A stretch of 41,855 nucleotides of DNA from an uncultured Pseudomonadota bacterium. GTDB lineage: Bacteria; Pseudomonadota; Gammaproteobacteria; Steroidobacterales; Steroidobacteraceae. The stretch is from the NCBI GenBank assembly GCA_903885195.1, contig CAISHQ010000022.1:1-41855 (forward strand), read 5' to 3'. Shown piece after piece: positions 32,695 to 40,956 of this stretch (position 1 is its first letter; each line of letters starts with the position of its first letter). A program made the translations under genes and the position numbers. The notes under the pieces were generated by a model, which did not search any database, had not been told where the DNA came from, and worked only from the letters and a program-made list of their open reading frames with translations.

Positions 32695-34622
32695 GCTGAT
32701 GGCTCGGCCACCACGACGCGATTGCGACCCGAATTCTTGGCTTCATAGAGCGCCGTATCGGCGGCATGCATGAGTTGGTCGGTGCGGAGTGCATCCGCAG
32801 GGTCGGCAGTCGCCACGCCGATACTCACCGTGACGGGAATGGAGATGATCTCGCCAGGTGAGTTTTCGAAGTCGATGGTGACGGCGGCCGTGAGCTTGCA
32901 GAGTTTCTCCGCAAGTCGTCGCGTTTGTTCGGTGGTGGTCCTGGGCAACACGACACAGAACTCTTCGCCGCCGAGGCGGGCGAGCATGTCGGAGGCGCGT
33001 ATTTCGCGCTCCCACCGTATGGCGACCTCACGTAACACAGCATCACCAGCCAAATGCCCGTAGCTATCGTTGATCTGCTTGAAATGGTCGATGTCGAGCA
33101 TCATGACTGACAGCGGTTTCTGGTCATCCTTGGAGATGGCCACGGCCTGCGGCATGAACAGATCAAAGGCGCGCTTGTTCGGCCTGCCGGTGAGTGGATC
33201 GGTGGTTGCTTCGGTGACCAACGACTGGTTGAGGGTGGTCAGATCCTCTCGTAGCCGTTGCTCGTTGGCGACCTTCGCCGACAACAGGATCGACTCGCTG
33301 ATGTCCGTCATCAACGTCACGTACCGAGAGACTCGACCCCACACGTCGGGGAAGGGCACGATGGTGGCGCTGACCCAGTAAAGCTCACCGGTTTTGCGTC
33401 TGTTTTGCAGGGTACCGCGCCATGCCCGACCTTCGCGCAGCGTTTCAAGTGCTGCATCGAGAGAGCCTTGTCCGGGGATTTCAGTGGTGAGCGCCCGATA
33501 GGTTTGACCGATCAACTCTCCGGGGGCGTATCCGTTCGCGGCAAAAAATGCTGAGTTGCCTGCGAGTATGGTTCCGTCCGCCGCGGTCTCCGACACCATC
33601 AGGTGCAGGTCGAGCGCGTGCGACTGGTTGGCGAGTTCCTGCAGGCTGCGCTCGTAGCGTAGATAGATCGCAAACAGCATGCCGATAAACAGGAACAACA
33701 GTATGTTGCCGCTGAGCGCCACGAGAGTGATGGTCGCCAACCCCGTGCGCTGACCCTCTGAATCCTTCAGGAGGGCGCTGCGGTCGGTGGTGATCAGCAA
33801 CGAGAGTGGGTACAGCTCACTCGTGCGGTAGGTCACCAACGTTCGACCATCGGCGCCGGCTTCAAACTGCCCCTGCGGAGCATCGGACCGTTGCGCGAGC
33901 AGTCTCGGCAAGGCATCGCGCAGGCCTTGGGTCTGCTCGGCCTGCGAGGCAAAGGGTTGACCCTGTTCGCCGACGAGGTGGATCTGCGAGACCGCAGGTT
34001 GACCGAGTTGATCCCAAAGATTGAGAAAGACTCCGAGATTGATGGCGGCAACCCAGTGGTAGGTGTCACCGCCGATCAGCACTGGCGCCTCGATCGTCAG
34101 AAATCCGAGATCCACCGGCGCTCGATCGCCCTCAAGTTCATAGAGATCGCGCAGCGCGAAGGACTTACCGAAGTTGAACTCGAACACCCCCGTCCACCGG
34201 CTGTCCAGATTGACATCGCCTGGCATCAGCTGCACACCGACGTTGCGACTCGAGGAACTGAGGATCACCCGACCGCTTGAGTCGACGAGCGATAAACTGC
34301 GCATCACCGCTGAATCAATGCTCAGGTCGACCAGTGCCGCTGAACCGCGCTGCGGGTCCGCGATGATTTGTGGTGTGATCAGCGAGGCGGCGAGGCGCAT
34401 CAGGTTTACGGCGTTGTCGAGCGATTGGGTGGCGTGATCCTCAAGGGTGACGACGTCGAGTTCTACGTGTTCCCAATGGCGCTGTACGGTGCGCTCGTCG
34501 ATGGCGCGCTGCGAGAAATAATGCGCGAACCAGGTGAGTGCCGAGCCAACGATGAGCGCCAGCACGAAAAACCCGCGGATGAGAATCGGCTGCGGTCGGC
34601 TTTGACGGGTGAACACAGCCAT
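32679..34622 (-). CDS. membrane diguanylate cyclase with periplasmic sensor, PAS and GGDEF domains
   Basis: Makes c-di-GMP from two GTP. The 647-residue protein has a membrane helix at about 15-34, a periplasmic dCache-like sensor (about 37-293), a second helix (about 296-322), a PAS domain (about 345-445; GNSAFFAANGYAPGELIGQT) and a GGDEF domain (475-640). The active site is GGEEF at 551-555. The inhibitory I-site RASD is at 542-545, so product feedback is expected. The start lies 2 nt after the stop of the solute-binding protein gene, suggesting that protein supplies the signal. Confidence 0.93.
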   Translation of the reverse strand: MAVFTRQSRPQPILIRGFFVLALIVGSALTWFAHYFSQRAIDERTVQRHWEHVELDVVTLEDHATQSLDNAVNLMRLAASLITPQIIADPQRGSAALVDLSIDSAVMRSLSLVDSSGRVILSSSSRNVGVQLMPGDVNLDSRWTGVFEFNFGKSFALRDLYELEGDRAPVDLGFLTIEAPVLIGGDTYHWVAAINLGVFLNLWDQLGQPAVSQIHLVGEQGQPFASQAEQTQGLRDALPRLLAQRSDAPQGQFEAGADGRTLVTYRTSELYPLSLLITTDRSALLKDSEGQRTGLATITLVALSGNILLFLFIGMLFAIYLRYERSLQELANQSHALDLHLMVSETAADGTILAGNSAFFAANGYAPGELIGQTYRALTTEIPGQGSLDAALETLREGRAWRGTLQNRRKTGELYWVSATIVPFPDVWGRVSRYVTLMTDISESILLSAKVANEQRLREDLTTLNQSLVTEATTDPLTGRPNKRAFDLFMPQAVAISKDDQKPLSVMMLDIDHFKQINDSYGHLAGDAVLREVAIRWEREIRASDMLARLGGEEFCVVLPRTTTEQTRRLAEKLCKLTAAVTIDFENSPGEIISIPVTVSIGVATADPADALRTDQLMHAADTALYEAKNSGRNRVVVAEPSAQSKD

Positions 34623-34624
34623 GC

Positions 34625-35416
34625 TCAGTCCATCCTCACCGAGGCTTCGAATCCGTGCTGCTTGGCCAGAGCGAGCAGGCTGCCATCGGCGCGACTGCGT
34701 GTAATGAAATCATTGACCGCCTGCAGCCAGGCGACATCGCCCTTTGGCACAGCGTACGCGATATCGGTGAGCGAGATCCGCTGCGGAGGGCTGATCACCC
34801 GCGCCCAGGTATGCCCGCGTTCGTAGGCCTTGGCCATGACCCGGTCAACCAGGAAGACGTCTGCACGGCCCGCCATCACTTCCGCGGCCGGGCTCTCACG
34901 CCCTGAGGGTCGAAGCGGCGTCAGTGCTGCCACGGTGGCGTTTGGCACGATTTCCCGCGCCCGAGCGAGGAGCTCTGCACTGTTGATGACCGCGAGCAAA
35001 GTTTGCGGCCGATTGACGTCCTCCCAGGTGCGCAAGCGCCGATTGGCGCGCGTCGTGACCGCAAAGGCGTCGCTGCTGAAGTAGGGCTGCGAGAAATCGG
35101 CGCGTTGCGCGCGATTGCGGGTCACCCAGATGCCCATCATTGCGATGTGACAGCGTCCTGCGCTCAACTCATCGGGAAAGGCGACGTAATCGGTTTCCAC
35201 GTATTGGGCTCGAGCGCCCATTTGTGTGGCCAGGCGCTTGGACATGTCGATGTCGAAGCCACCCAATTGTCCGGTGCGCGGGTCGCGAAGGCTGATGCCG
35301 GCATAGTTCGGCACGATGCAGACTTTGAGCACGCCGCTGCGACGGATGTCATCGAGCGACGCGGCATTTGCCAGAGACGAAGCGGCGATCAGAGCCAGGG
35401 CGGCGAGAGCACGCAT
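34625..35416 (-). CDS. periplasmic solute-binding protein, amino-acid family 3
   Basis: The 263-residue protein has a signal peptide ending ANAAS (about residue 19) and the family 3 solute-binding fold: VLKVCIVPNYAGISLRD, GQLGGFDIDMSKRLATQMG, ELSAGRCHIAMMGIWVTRN, RADFSQPYFSSDAFAVTTR. These proteins bind amino acids or opines. No ABC permease or ATPase gene is beside it; the next gene in the operon is a diguanylate cyclase with a large periplasmic domain. A sensing role is therefore more likely than transport, which is inference from context. Confidence 0.9.
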   Translation of the reverse strand: MRALAALALIAASSLANAASLDDIRRSGVLKVCIVPNYAGISLRDPRTGQLGGFDIDMSKRLATQMGARAQYVETDYVAFPDELSAGRCHIAMMGIWVTRNRAQRADFSQPYFSSDAFAVTTRANRRLRTWEDVNRPQTLLAVINSAELLARAREIVPNATVAALTPLRPSGRESPAAEVMAGRADVFLVDRVMAKAYERGHTWARVISPPQRISLTDIAYAVPKGDVAWLQAVNDFITRSRADGSLLALAKQHGFEASVRMD

Positions 35417-35424
35417 ATGTTGGC

Positions 35425-35430
35425 AGTATA
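35425..35430 (-). promoter_or_regulatory. -10 element TATACT upstream of the solute-binding protein gene
   Basis: On the minus strand TATACT is followed by 8 nt and then the ATG at 35416. The message would have a leader of about one base or none. It lies in the 36-nt gap after the DUF1254 gene and could give the SBP-cyclase pair its own promoter. Confidence 0.45.
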
Positions 35431-35452
35431 ACGGGTGGCGTGCGGTGCAAGC

Positions 35453-36010
35453 CTACCGGCAACGCAGGCTATCCCGCGCGGCCTCCGCAGCAGCGCGACC
35501 GGCAGAATCCTCGGGTAGCAGCATTCGCATCAACAGCAGCACCTTGGTTCCCGGCGCTTCGATGATTTCGACGTCCCTCGGGGCTGGAATGGGGTACCGA
35601 GCATCCTTGCTGACGATCAACCAGCGTAATGCGCGGGCGCCGTGCTCGCGATCGTTGCGGACCATGAAGTTGTCGGAATTGTCTGCGTACAGCGCGATCG
35701 ACCAATAGCGCTGGTAGTCGATGTTCGCAGTGATCTGTGCCGGCCGGTCGCGGACATCCAGACTGCAGGTGGCATAGAGCAAATCGGGACTCGGCATCAC
35801 GATCCGCCGCGCCGTGTGATCGGCCGGGGGTGGCCGCAGTACGCCATCTGCATTGGCGCTGCCCTCGACTCTCGTCACCCGCAGCACTTCCGCCATGATC
35901 ACACGGGGCAGGGCCCATACCGTCAGTGCATGGGCAGCAGCTGCGACGATCAGCAGGCCAATCAGGTGGCCGAGAAGCGGTCGAGGTGGAGCGTGCTCGG
36001 GTCGACTCAC
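35453..36010 (-). CDS. DUF1254-type membrane-anchored protein
   Basis: The 185-residue protein has an N-terminal membrane helix (LLGHLIGLLIVAAAAHALTV) and a DUF1254-like domain (PSPDLLYATCSLDVRDRP, RYWSIALYADNSDNFMVRN). It begins with GTG overlapping the DUF1214 gene by 4 nt. DUF1254 and DUF1214 are normally two halves of one protein or neighbouring genes, as here. Function is not established; the last-gene position in the monooxygenase operon hints at an envelope role in substrate handling. Confidence 0.75.
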   Translation of the reverse strand: MSRPEHAPPRPLLGHLIGLLIVAAAAHALTVWALPRVIMAEVLRVTRVEGSANADGVLRPPPADHTARRIVMPSPDLLYATCSLDVRDRPAQITANIDYQRYWSIALYADNSDNFMVRNDREHGARALRWLIVSKDARYPIPAPRDVEIIEAPGTKVLLLMRMLLPEDSAGRAAAEAARDSLRCR

Positions 36011-36585
36011 GGGCAGCTCCCCACGACATCGATCCGTGGTGCCGCGAGCGAACCTGGCTCACGTTGCAGCGAGAGCGCAGGGTTGTAGAGGCGCAGGGTC
36101 AACAGCAAAGCCCCCGCGCCTTGCGTGGGCAGATCCGGTGGGTCCCCGGTGACGACCTCAGGACCCACGTCGAAGATGATCTGACCCTGCGGATCGCGCG
36201 GTGCGGTATCGCCATTTACGCTATAGCGCCTCGCGGCATTTTCGAAGAGGAAGAAGTCCTCGTCGTAGGCGGTGACGCTCCACCAGCGCGCAGCGGGCGC
36301 GGGTCCGCTCAACCGATAGCGGCAGTCGGCCCGCAACGATTCGCCGCGCTCATCGCTTCGGGCGATGTAATACAGCGTCTCGCGTCGGTCGAGGGCGAGC
36401 AGTGCGCCGAGTGCGATTCGTGCACGGGTGTAGGCATCGGCACTCGTACTGCCGGCAAGCAGGTTCACGCGCCACACGCCGGCGTCGACTCCGGAGGGGC
36501 CGACCTTCGTCAGCCACAGCCACGCACTGACAATGCCGAGGATGACAGCGAGCGCATACAGGGCTGCGAGGCGACTGCGGCTCAA
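36007..36585 (-). CDS. DUF1214-type membrane-anchored protein
   Basis: The 192-residue protein has an N-terminal membrane helix (LAALYALAVILGIVSAWLWL) and a DUF1214 domain (RARIALGALLALDRRETLYY, ARWWSVTAYDEDFFLFENA, GALLLTLRLYNP). The start is a TTG at 36585 placed in an 11-bp tandem repeat, 7 nt after the hydrolase stop. It forms a pair with the DUF1254 gene. Function unknown. Confidence 0.75.
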   Translation of the reverse strand: MSRSRLAALYALAVILGIVSAWLWLTKVGPSGVDAGVWRVNLLAGSTSADAYTRARIALGALLALDRRETLYYIARSDERGESLRADCRYRLSGPAPAARWWSVTAYDEDFFLFENAARRYSVNGDTAPRDPQGQIIFDVGPEVVTGDPPDLPTQGAGALLLTLRLYNPALSLQREPGSLAAPRIDVVGSCP

Positions 36586-36605
36586 GCGCGGCTCAAGCGC
36601 GGCTC
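36577..36605. repeat. 11-bp tandem repeat at the hydrolase/DUF1214 junction
   Basis: GCGGCTCAAGC occurs at 36577-36587 and 36588-36598, with a partial third copy to 36605. One copy supplies the TTG start of the DUF1214 gene and the next the TGA stop of the hydrolase gene (minus strand). The unit is not a multiple of three. Confidence 0.8.
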
Positions 36606-37558
36606 GCGTGCCAGAGGTCTTCGATGAACTGCGCCACGCGCTCGGGTTGTGTCACCGGCAGCATGTGCCCGCCGCTGACCGAATCCACTCGGATCTGCGG
36701 CAAGGCCGACTGCAGGAAGCCGACATGAGTGTCGTGGTCGAGCACACGGTCTTCGCGACCGAAGATCATGCCAATGGGTCGGGGCGGCTGAGCCAATTCG
36801 GCAAAACGCGGCGAGATGTCACGGAAACTCGCCACGACACCCTCGAGATCTTCGGTGGCAGCAATGAATTGGCTGGGGCGCAGACTCAGCAGTCCACCGG
36901 CCTTGTGCGTATAGCCTCGCGGCGGTGACTCGGGGCCGAACACCATAGGCAGCACCCGACGGCCCCGCCATAAAAAGCTTGGCGTGATCACTGTCCAAGC
37001 GAGCAGTCGACGCAGAAGATAGCCGCGCACTGCGAGCGGCCGAAACACCGCTGGCGGGTTGTCGAGCAAGTGCGTCAGCGGTGCGATCAAGGCGAGACCG
37101 GCAATACGTTCGGAATGACGCAGGGCGAGGGTGAGAGCCAGGGCACCGCCCAGCGAGTGGCCAACGACGAGCGCCTTGTCGATCTGTAGCGCCGTGAGCA
37201 GTTGCGCCACGGCGTCGGCCTGATGGTCGATGCGGATGGCGGTGTCGCGAGCCCTAGTGGAGTAGCCCGAGCCCGGTCGATCGATCGCGACGACGCGTGT
37301 GGTCTTTGCCAGCGCATCGACGAGATGAAAGTTGAAGTGATGGACCTGGCCGGCGAGGCCATGCAGCATCAAAATCGGCGGAGATCCCGCGGGCGCCGTG
37401 CCCTGGTCGATGACATGAAAGCGGACGCCGGGCACGTCGACAAAACGACCGACCGGCGGGATGCGTCGTTCGACCGAACGAGCGATGAACCATGTGAGCG
37501 CGCCCAGCAAAGCCAAGACGGCGAGCAGCACCATCACGACATCAACGAGTACGTTCAT
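36593..37558 (-). CDS. alpha/beta hydrolase, probable esterase
   Basis: The 321-residue protein has an N-terminal membrane helix (about 4-25) and an alpha/beta hydrolase fold: HGLAG oxyanion region (66-70), nucleophile Ser135 in GHSLGG, Asp270 in GREDRV and His298 in GGHML. Its ATG overlaps the dehydrogenase stop by 4 nt. In an operon with a Baeyer-Villiger monooxygenase, it probably hydrolyses the ester or lactone made by that enzyme. Confidence 0.88.
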   Translation of the reverse strand: MNVLVDVVMVLLAVLALLGALTWFIARSVERRIPPVGRFVDVPGVRFHVIDQGTAPAGSPPILMLHGLAGQVHHFNFHLVDALAKTTRVVAIDRPGSGYSTRARDTAIRIDHQADAVAQLLTALQIDKALVVGHSLGGALALTLALRHSERIAGLALIAPLTHLLDNPPAVFRPLAVRGYLLRRLLAWTVITPSFLWRGRRVLPMVFGPESPPRGYTHKAGGLLSLRPSQFIAATEDLEGVVASFRDISPRFAELAQPPRPIGMIFGREDRVLDHDTHVGFLQSALPQIRVDSVSGGHMLPVTQPERVAQFIEDLWHASRA

Positions 37559-38370
37559 TTGGTGAATCCGCGAACCAAGGACCAGTATCGAATGGGCATC
37601 AGACGTTCGAGGAATGCACCAATTCGGGCGTCGTGACCCACCAGAATGCGAGGCTTACGGCGGCGAATGCCGGCCAGGATGTCAGCGGCGGCGCGCTCTG
37701 GGGGCATGCGCAGCAGTTTCGCTGCACGCGCCTGTTGTCTCTCGAGCACTTCCGAGGGTAGTGAGGCTGCCATCCGCGCGTTGCGGGCGATGGCGGTGGC
37801 AATTCCGCCCGGGCAGACCACGCTGATTCCGAGCTCGCGTCCCTCGAGCTCGTGCCGCAGGGCATCTGTAAAGCCTCGCACTGCAAACTTGCTTGCGCTG
37901 TAGGCACTTTGGCCGGCTGGGGCGACGAGGCTGAACAGGCTCGCGATGTTGGTCAGATGGGCGCCGGGTCGCTGCAGCAGGTGCGGCAGGAAGGCGCGCG
38001 TCATCCGGACCACGCCGTGGAAGTTGATGTCGAACAGCCAGTCGAAGTCCTCTGCGGACACCTCAGTGAAATCTCCGCCGAGGGCGACGCCCGCGTTGTT
38101 GAAGAGCAGATCGACGCCACCATGGGCATCAAGCACCGCGGCGGGAAACGCCGCCACCTCGCTCGTCGAGGCGACATCGACAAGATGCTGACTGACGCGT
38201 CGGCCGTGTGCGGGAAGCAGCGCTACGGTCGCCGCAAGCGCCTCGCTGCGGATGTCGGCGAGTGCGAGGTGAGCCCCCGCGGCGGCCAATTGCACCGCCA
38301 GAGCCTGACCGATGCCGCTGCCCGCGCCCGTGATGACGGCGACTTTATCTGTGAAATCGAGTGCTCTCAC
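37555..38370 (-). CDS. short-chain dehydrogenase/reductase
   Basis: The 271-residue protein has the classical SDR motifs: cofactor loop TGAGSGIG (14-21), an Asp at 39 that favours NAD, NNAG (91-94), and catalytic Ser144, Tyr157 and Lys161 (YSASK). The GTG at 38370 overlaps the monooxygenase stop (GTGA); a longer frame to 38652 lies inside that gene and is not likely. It probably oxidises an alcohol to the ketone used by the monooxygenase. Confidence 0.9.
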   Translation of the reverse strand: MRALDFTDKVAVITGAGSGIGQALAVQLAAAGAHLALADIRSEALAATVALLPAHGRRVSQHLVDVASTSEVAAFPAAVLDAHGGVDLLFNNAGVALGGDFTEVSAEDFDWLFDINFHGVVRMTRAFLPHLLQRPGAHLTNIASLFSLVAPAGQSAYSASKFAVRGFTDALRHELEGRELGISVVCPGGIATAIARNARMAASLPSEVLERQQARAAKLLRMPPERAAADILAGIRRRKPRILVGHDARIGAFLERLMPIRYWSLVRGFTK

Positions 38371-39836
38371 GTGGCTGCTCCAAAAAATTTCAAGGTGCCA
38401 TCGGCGATACGGCTGTAGCGCGTAATGATGAGATCGCGCAGGTAGTTCTGGTGAATGCGCCAGGGAAACCGGTCGCCTTGCTTCGGAAATTGGGACAGAG
38501 CCCGCAGGACGTAGCCCGAATTGAAATCGATGAACGCTTGCTCGCCAACCGTTGGATCGCGCGGTGCGACGGCGTATGCGTGACCGTGCCGGTCCATATA
38601 ACGCAGCAGTCGACAGAGATAGGTGGCAATCAGGTCGGCCCGCAGCGTCCACGAGGCATTCGTGTAGCCGAAGGTGTGGATCATGTTTGGCACGCCGCTG
38701 AACATGGCACCGCGATACACCATGGTGTCGCTCAGCGTGACGTCGCGGCCATCGACCTGCAGCCGGATGCCGCCCATCGGCTGCACCTTAAGACCCGTCG
38801 CCGTCACGATGACATCCGCCTGCAGCGTTTGGCCGGAGCGAAGCCGTATCCCCTCGGGCACGAAGCGCTCAATGTGATCGGTAACCACCGAAACGCTGCC
38901 GTCGCGGATCGACTTGAACAGATCGCCATCCGGCACGGCGCACAGCCGCTGATCCCAAGGATTGTAGTCGGGCGCGAAATGCGTCTTCACGTCGTAGCCC
39001 GGTGGCAACTCGGCGGCCGCCAACTCGATGACACGTCGCCGGAACGGTCGTGGCTTGCGCTTCGCCAGCGCATAGAGGAACACACTACCGAGGATGCACT
39101 TCCAGCGCACGAACCAATAGGCGAGCGATGCTGGCATCCAGGGCTCAAGCAAGCGTGCGAGAGGGTCCTTTGCGGGTTGACTCGCGATGTAGGACGGACT
39201 GCGCTGCAGCATCACCACGTGCTGCGCTCGCTCCGCCATCGCAGGCACCAGTGTGACCGCGGTGGCACCGCTGCCGATGACAACGACACGACGCCCCGCG
39301 TAGTCGAGATTTTCGGGCCAGAACTGTGGATGCACGATCTGCCCGCTGAAGCTCTCCTCACCGTCAAACTGAGGTCTATGGCCTTCGGTGTAGCTGTAGT
39401 ACCCGGCGCATAAGTGCAGGAAGCGGCAGCGAAGCTCATGATCGCTGCCGGCCTCGCGGTCGTGAACCAGGACCGTCCAGCATCGCTCGGCACTCGACCA
39501 GTGCGCGGCGCGCACTTCGATGCCGTAGTGGATGAGTGACGCCACACCCGTTTGCTCTGCCGTCTCGCGCAGATAGCCGAGGATGGTGGGGCCGTCGATG
39601 ATGGAGCGCTCGCTACGCCAGGGTCGATCGCGAAAACTCAGCGTATACATGTCCGAATCGGAGCGAATGCCCGGGTAGCGAAACAGGTCCCAGGTACCGC
39701 CGAGTTGTGCGCGAGACTCGAGTACGGCGATTCGTTTGTGCGGCAGGGTCTTGCGCAGGGTCGCAGCAGCGCCGATGCCGGAAATGCCGGCGCCGACGAT
39801 CAGCACGTCCAGACAATCCTTGGGTAATTCGCGCAT
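38367..39836 (-). CDS. flavin monooxygenase of Baeyer-Villiger type
   Basis: The 489-residue protein inserts oxygen next to a ketone using FAD and NADPH. Motifs: FAD-binding GAGISG (15-20), GGTWDLFRYPGIRSD (46-60), the Baeyer-Villiger fingerprint FxGxxxHxxxW at 163-173 (FSGQIVHPQFW), and the NADPH loop GSGATA (188-193). The ATG at 39836 is preferred; the open frame to 40034 adds 66 residues unlike the family. First gene of a five-gene operon with dehydrogenase and hydrolase, a typical ketone-to-ester-to-acid route. The substrate (sterol, terpenoid or long-chain ketone) cannot be read from the sequence. Confidence 0.93.
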   Translation of the reverse strand: MRELPKDCLDVLIVGAGISGIGAAATLRKTLPHKRIAVLESRAQLGGTWDLFRYPGIRSDSDMYTLSFRDRPWRSERSIIDGPTILGYLRETAEQTGVASLIHYGIEVRAAHWSSAERCWTVLVHDREAGSDHELRCRFLHLCAGYYSYTEGHRPQFDGEESFSGQIVHPQFWPENLDYAGRRVVVIGSGATAVTLVPAMAERAQHVVMLQRSPSYIASQPAKDPLARLLEPWMPASLAYWFVRWKCILGSVFLYALAKRKPRPFRRRVIELAAAELPPGYDVKTHFAPDYNPWDQRLCAVPDGDLFKSIRDGSVSVVTDHIERFVPEGIRLRSGQTLQADVIVTATGLKVQPMGGIRLQVDGRDVTLSDTMVYRGAMFSGVPNMIHTFGYTNASWTLRADLIATYLCRLLRYMDRHGHAYAVAPRDPTVGEQAFIDFNSGYVLRALSQFPKQGDRFPWRIHQNYLRDLIITRYSRIADGTLKFFGAAT

Positions 39837-39918
39837 GCCGCAGTCCACTGTAGCGACCACAGGTCGAGTGGGTGGGAGGATACGTGAGCCACGCTCGGCC
39901 TGTCTGCCCGGCCTGCAG

Positions 39919-39924
39919 TATGAT
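39919..39924 (+). promoter_or_regulatory. -10 element TATGAT close to the lyase gene start
   Basis: TATGAT is followed by 6 nt and then the ATG at 39931, so the start of transcription would fall at the start codon. It lies in the 94-nt divergent region between the monooxygenase and the lyase. The bases between (TCGCGG) match those before the Fur-type ATG. Confidence 0.45.
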
Positions 39925-39930
39925 TCGCGG

Positions 39931-40803
39931 ATGAGGTCCATGCTGTTCGTTCCCGGTGACCGACCCGACCGTTTTCCCAAGGCGGTTGGATCGGGGGCCG
40001 ATGCGGTCATCCTCGATCTGGAGGATGCAGTCACCCCTGATCGACGCAGCTATGCGCGGCAGGCGATTGCCGAATACCTTAGGGGGCCTCGACAGGGCGT
40101 GCCGGTTTGGGTGCGCATCAACCCGGTCGATTCCGCCGATGTGCTCGCCGACCTCGCAGCGGTGGTTCCGGCGCGACCTGAGGGCGTGATCCTGCCCAAG
40201 GCCCGTCATGGCGGGGACGTGTCGCGACTCGATCACTGGCTCGAGATGCTCGAGTGCGAGCACGGTCTCGGCGCAGGCACCATACGGGTGATGCCGATGA
40301 TCACCGAGACGGCCGGTGCGCTGCTCTCGCTCCCAAGCTTCACGCCGTCGCCCCCGCGGGTGGTGGCCATGACCTGGGGCGCGGAGGACCTTGCGACCGA
40401 ACTTGGCGCGCTCGGCAACCGCACCTCGACCGGCGAGTACGAACCGGCGTTCGAACTTGCGCGCTCGCTCTGTCTCATCACCGCAGCGGCGGCCGGCGTC
40501 CTCGCGATCGACACCGTCGATACCGAAATTCGCGATATCGCAGCGGTCGAGCAGCGCGCGCGATCGTCGCGACGCGCCGGGTACCTCGGCAAGCTCGCGA
40601 TCCATCCCGCGCAGATCCCGGCGATCCACGCCGCGTTCACGCCCGCGGCGGCCGAGCTCGAGTGGGCTCGTCGCGTGCTGGAGGCGGTGGCCGCGGCGCC
40701 TGCCGCAGGGGCCGTCAAGGTCGACGGTAAATTGATCGACAGGCCGCACGTGCTGCAGGCGGAGCGGTTGCTGGCCTCGGTCGCCCAGGCAGGACGTGCA
40801 TGA
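39931..40803 (+). CDS. HpcH/HpaI aldolase-citrate lyase family protein (CitE-like)
   Basis: The 290-residue protein has the CitE-like beta/alpha barrel: LFVPGDRPDRFPKAVGSGA, ILDLEDAV (metal and substrate binding), VRINPVDS, LPKARHGGDV, ITETAGALLSL and WGAEDLATELGA. Members cleave malyl-CoA, citramalyl-CoA or similar acyl-CoA substrates with Mg2+. The ATG at 39931 is chosen; the open frame upstream runs into the divergent gene. Followed directly by the DUF2256 gene. Confidence 0.92.
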   Translation: MRSMLFVPGDRPDRFPKAVGSGADAVILDLEDAVTPDRRSYARQAIAEYLRGPRQGVPVWVRINPVDSADVLADLAAVVPARPEGVILPKARHGGDVSRLDHWLEMLECEHGLGAGTIRVMPMITETAGALLSLPSFTPSPPRVVAMTWGAEDLATELGALGNRTSTGEYEPAFELARSLCLITAAAAGVLAIDTVDTEIRDIAAVEQRARSSRRAGYLGKLAIHPAQIPAIHAAFTPAAAELEWARRVLEAVAAAPAAGAVKVDGKLIDRPHVLQAERLLASVAQAGRA

Positions 40804-40956
40804 ATGAAACGCACCGGCTTCAAGGGCAACAAGGCTTCGCTGCCGAGCAAGCCCTGTGTCAGTTGCGGGCGCCCGATGAGTTGGCGCAAGGCCTGGGCGC
40901 GTAATTGGGATAGCGTCAAATACTGCTCGGATCGTTGCCGACGGAGTACCCCATGA
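40804..40956 (+). CDS. DUF2256 small zinc-ribbon-like protein
   Basis: A 50-residue protein beginning MKRTGFKGNKASLPSK, with two cysteine pairs (CVSC and CSDRC) and the conserved SWRKAWARNWDSVKYC stretch between them, the hallmark of DUF2256. Four cysteines fit a zinc ribbon. The start codon follows the lyase stop without a gap, and the stop overlaps the ATG of the aldehyde dehydrogenase gene. Function unknown. It is easy to miss because of its size. Confidence 0.9.
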   Translation: MKRTGFKGNKASLPSKPCVSCGRPMSWRKAWARNWDSVKYCSDRCRRSTP

